This document shows positions 62,701-64,000 of a stretch of 64,000 nt of DNA, in pieces. The DNA comes from an uncultured Anaerolineales bacterium (GTDB lineage: Bacteria > Chloroflexota > Anaerolineae > Anaerolineales > Villigracilaceae). The position numbers and the translations under genes are program-made. Every line of letters begins with the position of its first letter. Positions within the stretch are counted from its first letter, which is position 1. The notes below the pieces were generated by a model. The model saw only the letters and a list, made by a program, of their open reading frames with translations. It was not told the origin of the DNA and searched no databases. The stretch is from positions 1 to 64,000 of the forward strand of contig CALFXA010000022.1 of the NCBI GenBank assembly GCA_937928015.1, given 5' to 3'.

Positions 62701-63072
62701 TGGTTCAAGCGATCTATACCTTATCTAAAATTCCTCACTGGAACACTGAGTCTGGTCTTACCCGTTGCATCATCCACACTCAAAGTTGCAAATGATACCC
62801 TCACAAAAACTATGCAAGATCAACTTGGCCTCGGCAAAAATGTCATTGACGCTATCACTGGCGAAGGAAAAGCGCTCGGCGAAGTGATGGGCGCAGCAGA
62901 TGCGGAAACCTACCTCCAACATGGTGTTGGCTCTCGCGCTGAAAACGCCACCCTGCGCGAACTCCACGCCCTGCTCAAGGCCAAAGACCCTGGCTTCGGT
63001 GGCCTCGTCCGCGTGCTGAACAAACGCAACGAGTTCCTGTGGGTCCACGAGAAATTTGCAAGCGAGTATTAG
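59758..63072 (+). CDS. ROCO protein: leucine-rich repeats + Roc GTPase + COR domain
   Basis: The 1104-residue protein begins with about twelve leucine-rich repeats of roughly 23 residues (residues 30-350). The Roc GTPase follows (about 365-530): P-loop GEGEVGKS at 373-380, a G3 motif DFGGQ, and ATHGG where small GTPases have the G4 NKxD or THxD. A COR dimerisation domain (about 540-800) follows, with LRPDWLATAM. After it come a CxxC pair in PCPICNEW, a coiled coil (about 880-915) and a C-terminal region without known fold. Bacterial ROCO proteins are dimer-switched GTPases. The leucine-rich part is plainly AT-rich and the Roc-COR part GC-rich, with the change near 60960, so the gene looks chimeric. 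There is no good ribosome-binding site. Confidence 0.9.
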   Translation: MSHDQNYYQAEKKIEEALKSGATKLDLSHIGYTGILDTLGDLTQLQELNLSNNQLSLLPESLLQLTHLQSLNLLGNNLETLPDWFENLSQLQSLNLSKNQLTIFPSPLEKLTKLRKLNYTDNQVTEIPEWIEKLALLQNINFYGNRLSELPESFSNLKELLHLGLGNNKIIKLPRQIQNLPILSKLLLHENMIRVLPEWLGGLSALTVLTLDTNPLEELPDWLGRLKNLEQLCLGFGGSGIFLKELPNWIGSLNKLIVLQASACKLEKAPEWLENLSNCELLDFSENFLNDIPASLVNLKKLKHLLLAKNQLTDLPLSYVKIGPLERLVLDGNPLNPELFEAYKHGIEGVKTYLRAKSEAQIVLDEAKLILVGEGEVGKSCLLDSLLNKPFQTHDSTHGIEIQSFNVTTNTRSPITLNAWDFGGQRVYRPTHQLFFSAPAVYLVVWKPREGPQQGFVKEWIQLVKRREPSAKILVVATHGGPQQRQPDIDRQELWDLFGKDSVVDFFFVDSKPDAQGQRKGIDELKRAIAQVAASLPEVGRSVPKSFADVRQALQEKGVPYLPLQDVLDICCAHNMDDEIARLFITISHRLGHLTHYENDPQLRDIVILRPDWLATAMSFVLDDEETRKNQGLVKFSRLSKLWDDPARPADTRYSDDLHRIFLRLMERFDLSYRVAGLSKDEDSNPVSLIAQLVPDTTPKEDKFNKAWATTPAQGDIQQTQICRIVDAGNGQSANAEGLFYQLIVRLHKFSLGRAHWDDSVHWQRGLVLDADYNGRALLRHIGNDVHITVRAAFPERFLGMLTEEVKYLVESFWEGLRCDVTVPCIVTPNCKGLFEVSKLIENKKRNRHEQPCPICNEWQSIEQLLSNAPDATKAISLESLMKEFAQVKDKLDEVNDNTKRILSQVDKQYADLIQLFTDEAKEGPRLFSFFPVGGDKFNPQTWVREKFRLVLWCEHSRLPLPVLNDGNMKKGVYDLEFDREWFKRSIPYLKFLTGTLSLVLPVASSTLKVANDTLTKTMQDQLGLGKNVIDAITGEGKALGEVMGAADAETYLQHGVGSRAENATLRELHALLKAKDPGFGGLVRVLNKRNEFLWVHEKFASEY

Positions 63073-63188
63073 AAGAACCCTTTTGTAATTTTGCTGATGG
63101 AATTACCTGTCTGTCATTATTGCCAGCCAGGTAATCAAATCGCGAATCAAGTTGTCCAAGAAACATCGAGCCGCCCTATCTTTATCGC

Positions 63189-64000
63189 ATGAACAGAAAA
63201 CTTTCCCGCAGAGACTTCTTCAAAATCATCCGCTCCTTTGTCATTCCAACCGCCGCGCTTGGAGTTCTTGGGTACGGGTACAGCACCGAGGTGGAGATGA
63301 ACTGGATCGAGATCAAGAACCTCACCCTGAAACTGCCCCGTCTCGACCCCGCCTTTCGCGGCGTCAGGCTGGCCCAGGTCAGCGATTTTCATTTGGGGCA
63401 ATGGATCGACCGTGAGCGGCTGGACCGTATCATCCAGTTGACCCTGGGGCAGAAGCCCGATTTCATTGCCCTGACGGGTGATTACGTCGAATACCGTCCC
63501 TACGGCAGGCCGAACGAGTGGGCCACCTACGCAGGTAGCCTCGACATCGTCCGCAATTCTTTCCCCACACTGGCCGCGTATTGTCCGACCGTTGCCATCC
63601 TCGGCAATCACGATCATCGCATCAACGCGCAGTGGGTCGAGCAGGCGCTGACCGAGGCGGGGGTCACGGTCATGCGCAATTCGGTCCAGACCTTCACGCG
63701 GGGCGATGCCAAATTCCACATCGCCGCCGTGGACGACATCATCTACAAGATGAACCGTCTCGACCAGGTGCTCGCGTCCCTGCCAGCGGACGGCGCCGCG
63801 GTCCTGCTCGCTCACGAACCCGATTTCGCAGATACCAGCGCGGCGGCGGGCCGCTTCGACCTGCAGATCTCGGGCCACACCCACGGCGGGCAAATCAACA
63901 TCCCGCTGATTGGTCCGCCCATCCTGCCAGAAATGGGACAAAAATACCCGAGCGGCCTGTATAATATCGGGGATATGTTGCTCTACACGAATCGCGGCGT
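63189..64000 (+). CDS. Tat-exported metallophosphoesterase (YkuE-like), truncated by window edge
   Basis: The frame starts at ATG 63189 and is still open at the right edge. The N-terminus has a twin-arginine signal (SRRDFFK) before a hydrophobic stretch, so the folded enzyme is probably exported. The calcineurin-like metal site is complete: SDFHLG, TGDYV, GNHDH, AHEPD and SGHTHGGQ. This matches YkuE-type phosphoesterases, Tat substrates that attach to the cell wall in Bacillus; the substrate is not certain. The ribosome-binding site is weak. The 116 bases between the ROCO gene and this start hold nothing else that I can see. Confidence 0.9.
   Translation, partial: MNRKLSRRDFFKIIRSFVIPTAALGVLGYGYSTEVEMNWIEIKNLTLKLPRLDPAFRGVRLAQVSDFHLGQWIDRERLDRIIQLTLGQKPDFIALTGDYVEYRPYGRPNEWATYAGSLDIVRNSFPTLAAYCPTVAILGNHDHRINAQWVEQALTEAGVTVMRNSVQTFTRGDAKFHIAAVDDIIYKMNRLDQVLASLPADGAAVLLAHEPDFADTSAAAGRFDLQISGHTHGGQINIPLIGPPILPEMGQKYPSGLYNIGDMLLYTNRG

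Overview
The window is mostly GC-rich DNA with short intergenic gaps, densely packed Shine-Dalgarno-led genes and many perfect rho-independent terminators. The gene set (family II pyrophosphatase with CBS domains, type 2 IPP isomerase, PlsX, a FadN-type beta-oxidation operon, tungsten aldehyde oxidoreductase, LysM lipoproteins, an Agl23-like glycosyltransferase with NHL repeats, paired DUF574 methyltransferases, XdhD-type molybdenum hydroxylase) together with the dispersed CTGAGC/GTCGAAG repeats suggests a Chloroflexota bacterium, most likely class Anaerolineae. That assignment is inference from content; no rRNA or taxonomic marker was tested.

Layout. 1-3.9 kb: two tandem LysM lipoprotein paralogs, the first cut by the window edge. 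3.9-12.8 kb: a molybdenum hydroxylase split into a FAD subunit and a fused FeS/molybdopterin subunit, separated by an M16C metallopeptidase, two small AT-rich orphan genes and an orphan CcrM-like DNA methylase. 12.9-17.6 kb: cyclic-di-GMP genes (HD-GYP, GGDEF, degenerate GGDEF) around a pyrophosphatase. 17.7-20.3 kb: xdhC, a zinc-ribbon protein and an SPFH protein with a C-terminal DNA-binding domain. 20.4-23.7 kb: two DUF574 methyltransferases, a sensor kinase and a receiver protein. 23.8-28.2 kb: NAD(P)HX repair enzyme, an NTF2-like protein, and an SCP2/aldehyde oxidoreductase pair. 28.3-31.9 kb: an amino-acid ABC transporter with a dimethylargininase; its solute-binding protein appears circularly permuted. 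32.0-42.5 kb: tRNA-Leu(GAG), plsX, an exonuclease-DinG helicase, an AT-rich SIR2-like gene, a duplicated-domain lipoprotein, DegV, NAT and membrane proteins. 42.6-49.7 kb: a complete fatty-acid beta-oxidation operon under a TetR regulator with a visible operator. 49.8-55.9 kb: an epimerase, an ECF sigma/anti-sigma pair with a LysM sensor, and a large Agl23-NHL fusion. 56-64 kb: sucCD, acpP, fni, a ROCO (LRR-Roc-COR) GTPase and a Tat-exported metallophosphoesterase cut by the right edge.

Much of the window is ordinary metabolism: beta-oxidation feeds acetyl-CoA to the TCA step (sucCD), while plsX and acpP serve lipid synthesis. The unusual parts are the permuted binding protein, the XdhD subunit lacking one FeS cluster but keeping the other, the composition break inside the ROCO gene, the sensor-type anti-sigma factor, the Agl23-zinc-ribbon-NHL fusion, a cluster of six GANTC sites in a genome with a CcrM-like methylase, and several families of small dispersed hairpin repeats that supply stop codons, sit next to ribosome-binding sites or are read through in frame.
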